Source of the DNA: Rhynchospora pubera
Lineage: Eukaryota; Streptophyta; Magnoliopsida; Poales; Cyperaceae
Length of the DNA stretch: 64,000 nucleotides
Direction: 5' to 3'
NCBI GenBank assembly: GCA_028095005.1
Contig: CM051460.1
Coordinates: forward strand, 71,897,676 to 71,961,675
Shown piece by piece: positions 1-11,018 of this stretch; within the stretch, counting starts at the first letter, position 1; every line of letters begins with the position of its first letter. Below the pieces are notes generated by a model. It had not been told where the DNA came from, ran no database searches, and worked only from the letters and a program-made list of their open reading frames with translations. A program made the translations under genes and the position numbers.

Positions 1-524
1 TTCCTCATGGCTATATATTTTAATGCGTGTGTATCTTAAAATCTTCTAAAAAAAAAGGTATATTTCTTCATCTCTTTTGTTATCATTTTACTAGTTTTGT
101 ATAATTAATAATTTATAATTAACTTGAGACATCACCTTCTTCAGTCACATAAAGAATTTAGGAATTAGGCAATTTATCTTTTTTACAACTAATAATTGCA
201 AAAAGAAAAAAAATTGAAACTTGTTATGACATTCAGCATTGAACGTGAGATAATTTCATTTTTAAACTAACTTATTTTTCTGTAAAAAAAAAAATACTTA
301 CAATGGATTGGAACCGGATTAATTAGCTTAACTTTTTTTTTATAGAAAAGAATAAACTGGAAGTACGAAGGAAAAATGTAATTTATGTGGTTCGTGAGCT
401 CCAAAATTCAGCGACCCTGCAGGCAGAAAGTAACCTGAAGTAAGCGAGTCCATTCGGACCCATCTCTGGTCCCAACGACCAAACCACCAAGTAGTCCGTT
501 TAATCGAAGTATCGGACCCATCCG
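1..524. repeat. Upstream block of first mTERF gene, near-identical to 25082-25606
   Basis: This AT-rich upstream DNA matches 25082-25606 base for base as far as I could read, apart from one extra A in an A-run of the second copy. Similarity starts at base 1, so it may extend beyond the window. It ends abruptly at 524, before the 5' UTR of the mTERF gene at 746. The remaining 525-745 is C-rich and probably holds the 5' UTR; I see no convincing TATA box. Confidence 0.9.
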
Positions 525-745
525 CATCAACGAATGGTTCGTCTCTCTAGGGCTTTATGTTTCAGGCTTGACCCTAAAATAACCAAAAAAAAGAACAAGA
601 GAAAATCAAATCCTCCTTCCCGTTTTTCTCCTCCAGGCGCCAGACCTCCACTCTCCACTCTTGCTTAGCGGAGCAGTCAACGGAACCCCTCTTCTAACCA
701 GTAACCAGTCAGACTCGATTTGAAAATAAGAACACTGATTGAGCC

Positions 746-1936
746 ATGTCTTCTTTCCTCTTCCTTGCCAAGAGATTGCTAATCTCCTCCTCCTCTTTCC
801 CCTTCCACCACCAGGTCCACCACCACCAACAGCAGCTGTCGCTTCTGACTCCTCTCCTCCTCCGCCGCTCTCTTTCCACTCAATCCCAGCAGCCCAAGGA
901 GCCGCCCTTCATTGCGCAGTACCTCATCTCCTCCTTTGGCTTCTCCCCTCATCGAGCCCTCAAATACTCCGCCGATTCACATCTCACCCCGATCAAATCC
1001 TCAGAGCGGCCTGAGTCGGTCGTGACATTCCTAAATGATACCGGTCTTACAGATGACCAGATCCAGGCTGTCGTTTCATTCCACCCCCGTATTCTCGCTT
1101 GCAACGCGGAGAAGACTCTAAAACCAAAGGTGCGTGAGTTGATTGATGCAGGTTTCTCCAGAGAACTACTTGTTCAATTGATACTGAACAACCCAAGTGC
1201 CCTTGAAAGGAAAAACACTCTCTCACGCCTCTTCTTCCGGAGAAATTTTGTTGGCAATAATGACGAGGTTTTCTTAAAGATCCTTCCGAAGAATAGTTTG
1301 CTCCTCAGATTTGACATTGATAAGCATATTTTTCCATCTATAAATCTATTAAAAGAATATGGCTTATCAAGTCAAGATGTAGTGTCATTGATGATGCATA
1401 GTAAAAGCCGTTATTTTGGCCAAAACCTGGATTCTTTGAGGCAGACACTTGAGCTTATTGAGGAGCTGGGGATTTCACGGGGGTCCAATATGTTTGTGTA
1501 TGCTTTAAAATCAATTGGTGGTTACAGTATAGGTAAAATAAAAAGGAAAGTGGAGTTCTTCACCACAACATATGGCTGGTCAGAGGAAGAGGTGTATACT
1601 GCTTTCAGGAAGTTCCCTAAGGTGTTGGCTTTCTCTGAGGATAAAGTGAAGTCAAATATGGACTTTCTTGTTAGAAATTGTGGGTTTGAATCAACAACCA
1701 TAGCTTTGCAGCCTCAGCTGCTTGGGTATAGCATAAAAAGAGTATTGATTCCAAGGTATACTGTCATTAGTGCATTGGAAGCTAATGGATTGAAAAAAAA
1801 ATGCAGTCTCATGACTTCTTGTACAATATCTGAAAGAAACTTCCTCAAGAGGTACGTAGTGCCATATGAAAAGGATGTCCCTGGGCTTAGTAAAGCTTAT
1901 GCGGATGCTTTTGGTGGGGAGGTGATGGTTTCATAG
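746..1936 (+). CDS. mTERF family protein, intact tandem copy 1
   Basis: Single-exon gene of 396 residues. mTERF proteins are nuclear-encoded, organelle-targeted, helical-repeat nucleic-acid binders that act in transcription, splicing or translation in mitochondria or plastids. The first ~45 residues are rich in Ser, Leu, Arg and His and poor in acidic residues, with an RRSLS segment, as in a mitochondrial or dual targeting peptide. From about residue 60 come repeated ~35-residue units ending in L..G/GF, including an SERPESVV segment, a GNNDEV segment and a YGWSEEEV unit near residue 275. The C terminus (VVPYEKDVPGLSKAY) matches copy 3. Start: first ATG in frame, aligned with the starts of copies 2 and 3. 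Organelle target and RNA or DNA ligand cannot be read from the sequence. Lack of introns is normal for this clade. Confidence 0.9.
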   Translation: MSSFLFLAKRLLISSSSFPFHHQVHHHQQQLSLLTPLLLRRSLSTQSQQPKEPPFIAQYLISSFGFSPHRALKYSADSHLTPIKSSERPESVVTFLNDTGLTDDQIQAVVSFHPRILACNAEKTLKPKVRELIDAGFSRELLVQLILNNPSALERKNTLSRLFFRRNFVGNNDEVFLKILPKNSLLLRFDIDKHIFPSINLLKEYGLSSQDVVSLMMHSKSRYFGQNLDSLRQTLELIEELGISRGSNMFVYALKSIGGYSIGKIKRKVEFFTTTYGWSEEEVYTAFRKFPKVLAFSEDKVKSNMDFLVRNCGFESTTIALQPQLLGYSIKRVLIPRYTVISALEANGLKKKCSLMTSCTISERNFLKRYVVPYEKDVPGLSKAYADAFGGEVMVS

Positions 1937-4145
1937 TTGATCTTTTCTGGCAAAGAAAGTCGTGTGTCTGTTTGCAGTTGCAATTTCATGGAAGTAATGG
2001 TATAATGCATATGAAGGCAACTGCTTTTCTGTTTGTCTCTTACTTTAACTGTGCAACTAATACTGGGCTTCAATTATTTTGTTGTTTGAGTTATTGTTAA
2101 ATTACTTGTAGTAATTAGAAATTTTTAGTTCTTAACTGCTTTTCTGTTGGATTAAAGGTACAAAACTTCCTTTGCTGTGTGTTGAGTTTACAAGTCTGTA
2201 TGATTAAAATTCTAGTGCTTTGGTTTGACTGCAAAAATCAAGTGTGTACGATTAAAATTATGGCCTCACTTAAAATCAGGGATCGATTTTTTACTCTGCT
2301 TGAAACATAATAAGCTCCTTTGTAATTATCCCTTGAATGACCTTAGGTGATGACAGATTTTTGCTATATCGAATGTAATTGCAATGGATTCAAAGCGGAA
2401 GAGCTTTGAAATTTTCTTAATAGGAAATAAAAAATAGAACGATGAGGACAATATATAATCTGTTATCTAAGTACTAACTAAATCTCAATGCAAGTTGGCA
2501 TGTTTGTTCCCAAAATATAAGTGGGCCTTTGATTGGACTCAACTGGTCGAACCGAGTACTCATTCCACGAACTGTCCTTTTCTCCAAAAGGTATTAATAC
2601 TAGTTCTATCCTTTTTGTTACCAAAATGTGCTACCATCCTCCATTATATGCTGAAACCTACGAATCTAGAACTACTTTTTTGTCAGAAAGCTCATTCATG
2701 ATTTACAGTAAAATCAAAATTCATTCTCCCTTTAGGCGTCTATTTCCAAACTTCTCTAGATATAAGTGCTACCTGATCAAGCAGATTTAGTTATTTATTG
2801 AAATAATAGTTCGTAAATATTTAACCAGAAATATGTAAATATCTGAATTTTTAAAAGTGAGCTAGCTACAAAGGTTTGTGCTAAGAACTCCACAGAGTTA
2901 TTGTAACTGACCTGTTAGGCCTCACAGAGTTTTACCGCGTCACTATGTCTAAGAACAGTAAGTTTTAGTTTTTCTAGCATGACGCGTTGTACCAGAATTT
3001 TGACTTTAGGTCAAACAGCCAAATGTCAAATTTTGAAGACTCATCGTAACAATTTTGGAGGTTGCATGTGCCATCAGAAGTGCCACTGGGTCACTGACAA
3101 TGGGGTCCTCTCTAACAAATGCCAATGAGAAAGGCACCAAGTGCCCTTGAATTCTATGACAGGAATTCGGACTCACATTTTTGCATGTGATATTAGAGAG
3201 GTAGAACATCCGCTAGGTAAAATCTTTTGGCTGGATTTACAATAAATTGTGTCTATTTTAATCCAACATAGTTCCAGACCAATTAGATGTATTACTGCTA
3301 TATATGGCATATCAAGGATTCATGGTTGAGCTGAGGATATGTAACCTCAAAAGAAAGAAATGGTTACAGGTTTTTTTGTGTCACTTCTTGAAGCTTGAAG
3401 GAAACAGATCCAGGTTTGGTATGTCACTTCTGTACTTCAAGCTTTGTGCTTCAAAATTTGGTTTTTGAAACACACACGCATATGCACACAAAAACAGCTA
3501 TTGCATATCTTGCAAATCAAATTGGTTTATTTTTTGTTATAAAGAAATTGTATTTAGAAGTGCCTTTGGAATGATGGAGCTTGCCAATTTCAGTTGTCAA
3601 CTTGAACTGACAAACAAAGCCAGCAAGGCATACCATATCCTGCATATAGTACTGGTTCGAAATTTTCTGCTTCATGGATGCCTGTTCAACTCAGGCAAAT
3701 ACTCGTGTCATTAAAATAGACTCGGTGGATGTGGTTACCTCCTAATTGTCTTCAATTGCAAGCTCCTTGCTTTCTTTCTTTTTTAATAACCTCTTGCTCC
3801 CTTTTTGTTTTCCCACTGCTCTTCATAAATGCCATGTATGTTTTCTGTCTTCTTTCTCGCACGGTCTACATCAGTTAACATCTCTGGCTTCTTATTAGTT
3901 CTAAGTATCACCATACTCAGAATTGATTTGTTTAATCCATTCACCATCAATGTATTAGCTGGTGAGACCCTTAAATTAGATTGTTATGTTGTGGCTCCAC
4001 CACATCCAGTGGAGCATGTGTCACTTGAAAAGCAGTATGCTTCTGTGTAGAGATATGAGGTGGAGCTATGGGCAGTGTTTATCATCATATCCTTTGTAGA
4101 GAGAACCTTTACCCTAGTCTCCAGTCTCCTGCTCACTCTCACTCT
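1937..4145. other. mTERF 3' flank and duplicated intergenic block
   Basis: No supportable gene. After the mTERF stop the sequence is AT-rich 3' flank. Much of the stretch recurs, diverged but in the same order, downstream of the other mTERF copies (about 2880-3230 resembles 15670-16080 and 20970-21400; about 3360-4080 resembles 16980-17480, 21480-22020 and 24180-24850). The unit is therefore mTERF gene plus several kb of flank. The piece around 4055-4085 is an empty site for the transposon at 17179-17453. Confidence 0.7.
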
Positions 4146-5243
4146 CGCTTCTGACCCCTCTCCTCCTCCGCCACTCTCTTTCCACACAATGCCAACAGCC
4201 CAAGGAGCTTCCCTTCATTGTGCAGTATCTCATCTCCTCCTTTGGCTTCTCCCCTGATCGAGCGCTCAAATACTCGGCCCATCCGAACCTCACGCCGATC
4301 AAATCCTCAGAGCGGCCTGAGTCGGTCGTAACATTCCTAAAAGATACTGGACTTTCGGATGACCAGATTAAGGCTGTTATTTCATTCGATCCATGTGTTC
4401 TGGCTTCTAATGTGGAGAACACCCTGAAACCAAAGATGCATGAGTTGATGATGGAGGTTTCTCAGGAGAACTACTGGTTCACTTGATACGTTACAACCCA
4501 TCTGCCCTTGAAAGGAAAAATACTCTCTCACGCCTCTTGTTATGGAATAATTTTGTTGGCAATAATGACGAGCTTTTGTTAAAGATCCTTCAGAAGAACA
4601 GGTTCCTAATCATATTTGACATTGATAAGCATATTCTTTCATGTGTAAATCTATTAAAAGAATATGGCTTATCATGTCAAGATGTAGTGTCATTGATGAT
4701 GGCTAGAGCAAGCCGCTGCTTTTGCCAAAACCTGGATTCTTTGAGGCAGACACTTGAGCTAATTGAGGAGCTGGGGATTTCACGGGGGTCCAGAATGTTT
4801 CTCTGTGCTTTAAAAGCTATTGGTGCTTAACTGCTTACAGTAAAGAGAAAACAAAAAAGAAATTAGAGTTCTTCGTGGTAACTTATGGCTGGTCAGAGGA
4901 AGAGTTGTCTGCTGCCTTCAGGAAGTTCCCTGGTGCATTCGTTCTCTCCGAACATAAAGTGAAGTCCAATATGGACTTTATTATCAAAAAGGCTGTGTTT
5001 GAATCCAGGAGCATAGCTTTGCAACCTCGCTGCTTTCATGTAGCATAGAAAGAGTACTGTTTCCAAGATATATTGTTATAAGTGCATTGGAAGCCAAGGG
5101 TATGAAAAAATGTAATTTTTTCACTGCTTGTGTAATGACTGAAGCAACTTCCATGAGAGGTATGTAGTACCATATAAAATGGATGTGCCTGGACTTGGTA
5201 AAGCTTATGATGCTGCTTTTGGTGGGAAGATAATGGTTTGATA
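4146..5243 (+). pseudogene. mTERF pseudogene, 5'-truncated with several frameshifts
   Basis: Clear homology to the intact copies from the RHSLS end of the targeting peptide to the stop, but broken throughout. The start codon and most of the targeting peptide are missing: 5' of about 4146 the sequence is intergenic block like 17480-17545. One base is lost near 4447 where the others read ELMDAG. Around 4825-4835 a short insertion creates a TAA stop after KAIGA. Further single-base losses follow near 5027 and 5146. Two stretches remain open (4220-4486 and 4483-4830). The intact 3' flank style shows it arose by tandem duplication, not by retroposition. Confidence 0.9.
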
Positions 5244-5280
5244 ATTGATCTTTTCTGTCAAAAAAAAAAAAGAAAAAATT

Positions 5281-5760
5281 GTGTATCAGTTTGCAACTGC
5301 TTTTCTGTTCCTGTCTCTTACATTAACTGTGCAACTAATACTGGGCTTCAATTATTTTGTTGTTTGACTTATTGTTAAATTATTTATAGTAATTAGAAAT
5401 TGTGTATCAATTTGCAGTTGCAATTTCATGGTAGCAATGGTGTAATGCATACAAACGCAACTGCTTTTCTGTTCATGTCTCTTACATTAACTGTGCAACT
5501 AATACTGGGCATCAATTATTTTGTTGTTTTCAGTTATTGTTAAATTATTTATAGTAATTAGAAATTGTGTATCAGTTTGCAGTTGCATTTTCATGGTAGT
5601 AATGGTATAATGCATGTGAACGCAACTGCTTTTCTGTACATGCATGTATCTTACATTAACTGTGCAACTAATACTGGGCTTCAATTATTTTGTTGTTTTC
5701 AGTTATTGTTAAATTATTTGTAGTTCTTAACTGCTTTTCTGTTGGATTAAAAGAACAAAA
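5281..5760. repeat. ~165-bp tandem repeat in mTERF 3' flank
   Basis: Two to three head-to-tail copies of about 165 bp, marked by the motif CTGCTTTTCTGT at 5297, 5461 and 5626 followed each time by TGTGCAACTAATACTGGGC. The first copy is incomplete. The same sequence occurs once downstream of copy 1 (around 2020-2150), so the pseudogene's 3' flank was locally amplified. Confidence 0.85.
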
Positions 5761-8207
5761 CTTCCTTTGCTGTGAGTTGAGGTTACAACTTACAAGTCTG
5801 TATGATTAAAATTCTAGTGCCTTGTTTTGACTTGAAAAATCAAGTGTGTACAATTAAAATTATCCCTTGAATGACCTTAGGTGACGATATTTAATCACCT
5901 AAGGTGATTAAATATAATAAGCTCCTTTGTAATTATCCCTTGAATGACCTTAGGTGACGATATTTATTTTCATGTTGGCTATCTCGCTGTCAAGTTTATT
6001 TTGTGCCTTTTTGATGTTACCACTACATGTTTTTTGCATTTGAATGTCTTCTTGATTCGAAGGAGTTGTTGATGGATCTCTGTGAAATCGGATGCACGCT
6101 AGACCTTTTGATCCAAAAACAATGAAATGAGATTTCTGATCTCAAGGATACATAGAATTGGATCTCCAGAAGGTATTAATACTAGTTCTATCCTTTTTTC
6201 TATAAAAATTTGTTACTATCCCCCATTATATTCTGAAACCTAGAATTCTAGAACTACATTTTGTCGGAAAGCTGATTCATGATTTATAGTACAATTCAAA
6301 ATGTAGTTCTCCGCTCCCTTTAGATGTGCATTTCCAAACTCCTCTGTAAGTGATACCCGATCAAGCAGAAATATGTTATTTACTGAAATGGTAGTATGTA
6401 AAGGTGAACTAGAAATTTAGTATTTAACTGAATAGTAGTTTGTAAAGATTCATGTCAAGGAGTGCTTGAGCTGTCATGACCATTTGGAGTTGCAAGGTGT
6501 CCGAAAAAGATACAACTTGTTGAATCTTCTTCAATAGCTGCCTGTACATCCAGCCTGAGTGCATTTAGCTCACTAGTAAAGGAAGAGCCACTAGTCTCAG
6601 TAGACAATCCTTACCGGAACAGCTTACCTTGATGAGTGATTGCGTATGCCCAATCTCCTTTATCTGGCTGTGAGAACAAACCATCTGACCCAGCAATAGA
6701 AACATTACTTTCCTGGATTCTGAGATCATACCTGTACTGACTGTGATTCCTGACGGAGTGCTTTGGGCGCGTACCTAGCAGATGCAAATTTTCAGAGTTA
6801 TTATCTTCTGCCAGTTGCAAAGCAACTCTTATCGAGAACTCCTTGCCATCAAACAATTGGCAGCACCTATGCCTTCAGTGAGCCCAAACATGATTAGCAA
6901 ATGAAACAAATGAGTGAGACCTTGTAAAGAGCTACACACACACTGCAAAAGTTGGACGAAAAGTTACCTTGTAAGTCATTTGATTATGAAAAATCAAAGT
7001 CCTGTTATTTGTAATTTCATATAGCAAAATTTTACTGCACGCCTATCCTGACCTATTGCAAAAAATGCTATTGCATAACCATGTAGGTCATATTGGTTTA
7101 CTTTCAACAAAAGAAATTGTACTTTTCCAATTCTTTTCCAATTATTCCCCTTAGTAATGAAAAATTTTACTAATTTCAGTTTCTGACTGGTACAAATGCA
7201 GAAAATCAGCAAGGCATACTGTGTTCTTCTTCTAATACTGTTCTCAACTTTTCTGCTTTATGGATGGGTATTCAATGCAACCAAATAAGTCGTTCTGTCA
7301 TTAAAACAGATTCAGTGGATGTGCTTACAATTTATGGGGTGACAGAGCAACCTAAGTGTTGACTAGAGAGCATTTTGTGGAATCATGCAGTTTCGACAAG
7401 AGATCAGATGATAGTGGAAGGATAGATACGCGTGGCATCAGCAGGGAAGCAAAAATAGAGGCTCCTGTGCTGCTAATCTTACTTTGGAATTGAAATAGTC
7501 CATGTTGGTATTGCATATATTCACTGTTCCTGCTTGTTTCATGTAAAACCTTGTTGGATCCTTTATGCAAGACTGCTTTATAAAGTAATTGATTGAGCCT
7601 GACGGCCATTTGCTACGGGAAAAATCATTACAGAGCTTAGTCAAAATTTTTAAGTGAACAAATTACATGGCATAGTTTTTCCTTTCTAGTGTCTATACTG
7701 ATAGGAAAAAGAGCAGCAGGAACTGCTGATCAATTTTGTTTTTTTCTTTTTGTAATAGGAAAAGTAAAAACTGTATGTTTTCTAGTAATGCTCGTTGATT
7801 AATGATGTGTTTCCATTGAAGAATCTTAATGGACTTTAAATCTCTATTTGAGAATTGAATGCCACCGAATAAGAGAGATTACGTTAAGAAACTTCCTTTA
7901 TTGTTCTTATTTGGTTTAGTTTGATAAAATTGTAAGGAGAAAATGTGACATTTATAGGAGAAAGGATGATGAGTTCAGTAGAGTGGTTTATGCAAGTGTT
8001 GATTTTGTAATCTGTAGTTTTTTTTTTTTTTACTTGGATGTCCACATCTGTTCCTACTGTATTAAGGGTAACCGGGTTTGAAATGGAACTCGTCATTGAT
8101 TTTGGTTCTCTTTTTTAATGAGATAATTTTAACGTATACTCAATTCAATCTTGATGATATATTTATCTAGTATCTTAAAACTAGTATTTAAACAATATAA
8201 TAAAGAG
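5761..8207. other. Intergenic block between mTERF copies
   Basis: Mostly duplicated mTERF flank: 5761-6420 parallels 20280-20930. A near-perfect palindrome of 25 bases is centred near 5902 (ATTTAATCACC arms). Apart from the exon-like piece at 6628-6866, I see no coding signal; the short open frames near 7000-7650 and 7900-8090 lack family features. Confidence 0.5.
6628..6866 (-). pseudogene. Exon-like gene fragment, unidentified
   Basis: A 239-bp open stretch on the minus strand bounded by an AG acceptor (CATAG before 6866) and a good donor (CAAG then GTAAGC at 6627-6621). The open frame reads CCQLFDGKEFSIRVALQLAE, later YRYDLRIQESN and GDWAYAITHQG. Composition is protein-like and unlike surrounding AT-rich DNA. 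No ATG lies in frame at its start; the first listed residue of any single-exon reading would be a TTG. No neighbouring exon was found, so it is probably a captured or relic exon. I do not recognise the family. Confidence 0.35.
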
Positions 8208-9319
8208 AAAATCGGATATTAGCTGTTATCTTTCCTATTCAGATATAAACCCTTTCAATCGGATACTAGCCCACCTACCCGCATTTTCTTTTCTCGCTCT
8301 TTCTTTGCATAACTCGCTTCATTTTTATTTTTTTTTTATGAGATGCCATCATACCAATAGGCTTATCATTAATAAAGAGGAAAAAAGTGAGTTACAGAAT
8401 GTCTGATCTTGCTTCATTTAAAGTACAAACACGCTCCTCCTCCTCCCTCCAAAAAAAAAAAAAAACTATACCAGTATTAATACCCAGCAAATTAATTGAA
8501 AATAGAATGGAGAATTAACAAGTGGCAAGATCCACCTAACTGGAAATAACATAGAAAAAAAAAACTGAAAATAGAAACAACCCTAACCCTTTAACAGCAG
8601 AATAAAAAGAGGTAGATTAAAATCAGCTACGACTTAAGGATGAGCCCGACAACTGCGATTATATCTCAATTTTGGAGGTTCTAACAGCCGATATAAATCG
8701 TTCAATACGTTCTCGATATTTAAATCTTATTGGAGATCATATTTTACATTTTTTTTTAAATTTTCTTAGTACTTTTTTGGTATTTTACAAAATTCTTAAT
8801 CTAAACAATTCTGGACCCTTCAAGAACAACAATTTTTATAAATCTAAAAAAAAATTGTAAAGAAATTTAGAAAAATGTAAAAATTGGTCTCTAATGTAAT
8901 TTCAATATAAAGAATACATTGAGCGATTTGGATTAGTCATTAGAATTTTGAAAATTTAAATATAATTGCGGATGATAAGTCCATCCGTCTGTTGTAGTTG
9001 ATGGTGAGCTCTTTGTCATTTTGGTACAAAATTTGTACAGTTGATGGCGGTGCCTCTTCAAGCTGCCAAAAGATGAATCGATTTTGGAAAGAGAAAGACA
9101 AAATCCATGATTTGGAAGATGAATAGTTGAAGGGAGACAAAGTTGAAAAATTGAATCGTAGTCCAGAATCCAGATAAGGAAGATAATAGTCATAAAAGTT
9201 ATTTATTATTTAAAATATGATTAAAAGTCATGAAAAGAGATTATATCCATAAAAAAATCAAATAAGGAGGGGTTTATATCCGATTTCAAAGATTAGAAGG
9301 ATTTATATCTGATTTTGCC
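8208..9319. mobile_element. Possible DNA-transposon relic with subterminal repeats
   Basis: The left end carries AAAATCGGATATTAGC and the right end, on the other strand, AAAATCAGATATAAATCC. Several further copies of the (A)TCGGATA motif occur just inside both ends. The middle (about 8630-8940) is AT-rich and partly self-complementary, like the foldback elements at 30838 and 57592. Target duplications were not identified and the boundaries are approximate. There is no transposase ORF. Confidence 0.35.
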
Positions 9320-9869
9320 TATAATAAATCATAAATATGTTGTTTAGTATTTAGATAGTATGGACATTTAATTCGTTTGTAGATACTTGTACGTCGAATA
9401 ATATTTTCTGTAGTTTTCATATTTACTAGACTTGTATAATGTTTAATTTAAATTCTTACTAATTTCGTTCACTAAATGTGCTATTAATTTTTTTATAAAA
9501 AAAATTATAAGCAGATGAGCCTTGAACTCTTGTTAAAAAAAAGAAGAGTAAAAGGTAAAATTGGGACTATCAATAAAGAATATATTATCCGGATACTAGC
9601 AATAATAAAAATGCAATTTTTGCGTTCATAAACGCGATATTGAGTGAGGTCGCAAAATCGGCTAGTTAGTCTGATCACTTTTCCCAACCCTGATGGGCTG
9701 ATAGGGTCGCACCGCACGGAACAACATATCGCAGAAAAGGTCCGTTTCTTAGTTCTCGTTTACCTTTCGCTCAAAACCCCTCAAACCAAATCAAACCCTT
9801 GGCTCGGCTCTCTCGCCCCTCTCCGCCGTCTCCGGCTCTCCCTCCGCTCCCCTCTGTTCTTTATTAATT

Positions 9870-11018
9870 ATGTCTTATTATTTCCTCGGCAAGAGAATAA
9901 TCCAATCTTCCTCTCCCTTCCATCAGTTGGCGCTTCTGAGCCCTCTCCTCCTCCGCCACTCTCTTTCCACTCAACCCCACCAACCCAAAGAGCTGCCCTT
10001 CATTGCGCAGTATCTCATCTCCTCCTTCGGCTTCTCTCCTGATAGAGCCCTCAAATACTCGGCTTATTCAAACCTCACCGCCATCAAGTCCTCGGAGCGG
10101 CCTGAATCAGTCGTAACGTTCCTAAAAGATACCGGTCTTTCACATGACCAGATCCAGGCTGTTGTTTCTTTCTGCCCATATCTTCTGGGTTCCAACGTGG
10201 AGAAAACCCTCAAGCCAAAGGTGTGTCAGTTGATGGATGCCGGTTTCTCTGGAGAATTGCTAGTCCAGTTGATCAGGTACAACCCACATGCTCTTGAAAG
10301 GAAAAACACTCTCTCACGCGTCTTTTTCTGGAGAAATTTTGTTGGCAATAATGACCAGCTTTTGTTAAAGACTATTCAGAGGAACGGTTTGCTGCTCTCA
10401 TATGACATTGATAAGCATATTGTTCCATGTATAGATCTATTAAAAGAATATGGCTTAACAAGTCAAGATGTAGTGTCATTGCTGACAGGTACTATAAGCC
10501 GCTGTGTTGGCCGCAACCTGGATTCTTTGAGGCAGACACTTGAGCTAATTGAGGAGATGGGGATTTCACGGGGGTCCAGAATGTTTCTGTGTGCTTTAAA
10601 AGCTATTAGTGGTTACAATATAGATAAAATAAAAAGGAAAGTGGAGTTCTTCATGGTAACATATGGCTGGTCAGAGGAAGACGCATATGCGGCTTTCAGG
10701 AAGTTCCCTAAGGTGTTCACTTACTCTGAGGATAAAGTGAAGTCGAATATGGGCTTTCTTATCAGAATAGCTGGCTTCGAGCCCAGGAGCATAGCTTTGC
10801 AACCTGTGCTGCTTAGCTCTAGTCTAGAAAGAGTACTGATTCCAAGATATACTCTGTTGAGTGCATTGCAAGCCAATGGATTAAAGTGCAGTCTTTTGTC
10901 TGTCTGTGTTATGTCTGAGAAACTCTTCCATGAGAAATATGTAGTGCGATATGAGAAGGATTTGCCTGGACTTGGTGAAATTTATGCTGCTGCTCGTGGT
11001 GGAAAGTTGGCGGTTTGA
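9870..11018 (+). CDS. mTERF family protein, intact tandem copy 2
   Basis: Single exon, 382 residues. The Ser/Leu-rich N terminus with RHSLSTQPHQ resembles an organelle targeting peptide, then the helical mTERF repeats follow, sharing IAQYLISSFGFSPDRALKYS and SLRQTLELIEE with the paralogs. The C-terminal third defines a subtype (AGFEPRSIALQPVLLSSSLE, then EKYVVRYEKDLPGLGE) shared with the 3' half of the damaged copy at 26385. Start: first ATG in frame, aligned with copy 1. The expected role is organelle gene expression; target unknown. The C-rich leader at about 9760-9869 is the likely 5' UTR. Confidence 0.9.
   Translation: MSYYFLGKRIIQSSSPFHQLALLSPLLLRHSLSTQPHQPKELPFIAQYLISSFGFSPDRALKYSAYSNLTAIKSSERPESVVTFLKDTGLSHDQIQAVVSFCPYLLGSNVEKTLKPKVCQLMDAGFSGELLVQLIRYNPHALERKNTLSRVFFWRNFVGNNDQLLLKTIQRNGLLLSYDIDKHIVPCIDLLKEYGLTSQDVVSLLTGTISRCVGRNLDSLRQTLELIEEMGISRGSRMFLCALKAISGYNIDKIKRKVEFFMVTYGWSEEDAYAAFRKFPKVFTYSEDKVKSNMGFLIRIAGFEPRSIALQPVLLSSSLERVLIPRYTLLSALQANGLKCSLLSVCVMSEKLFHEKYVVRYEKDLPGLGEIYAAARGGKLAV

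Noticed and set aside
739..1014. Proline-rich open frame overlapping mTERF copy 1
   Set aside because: Shadow frame of the C/T-rich targeting-peptide region; similar shadows recur over every copy.
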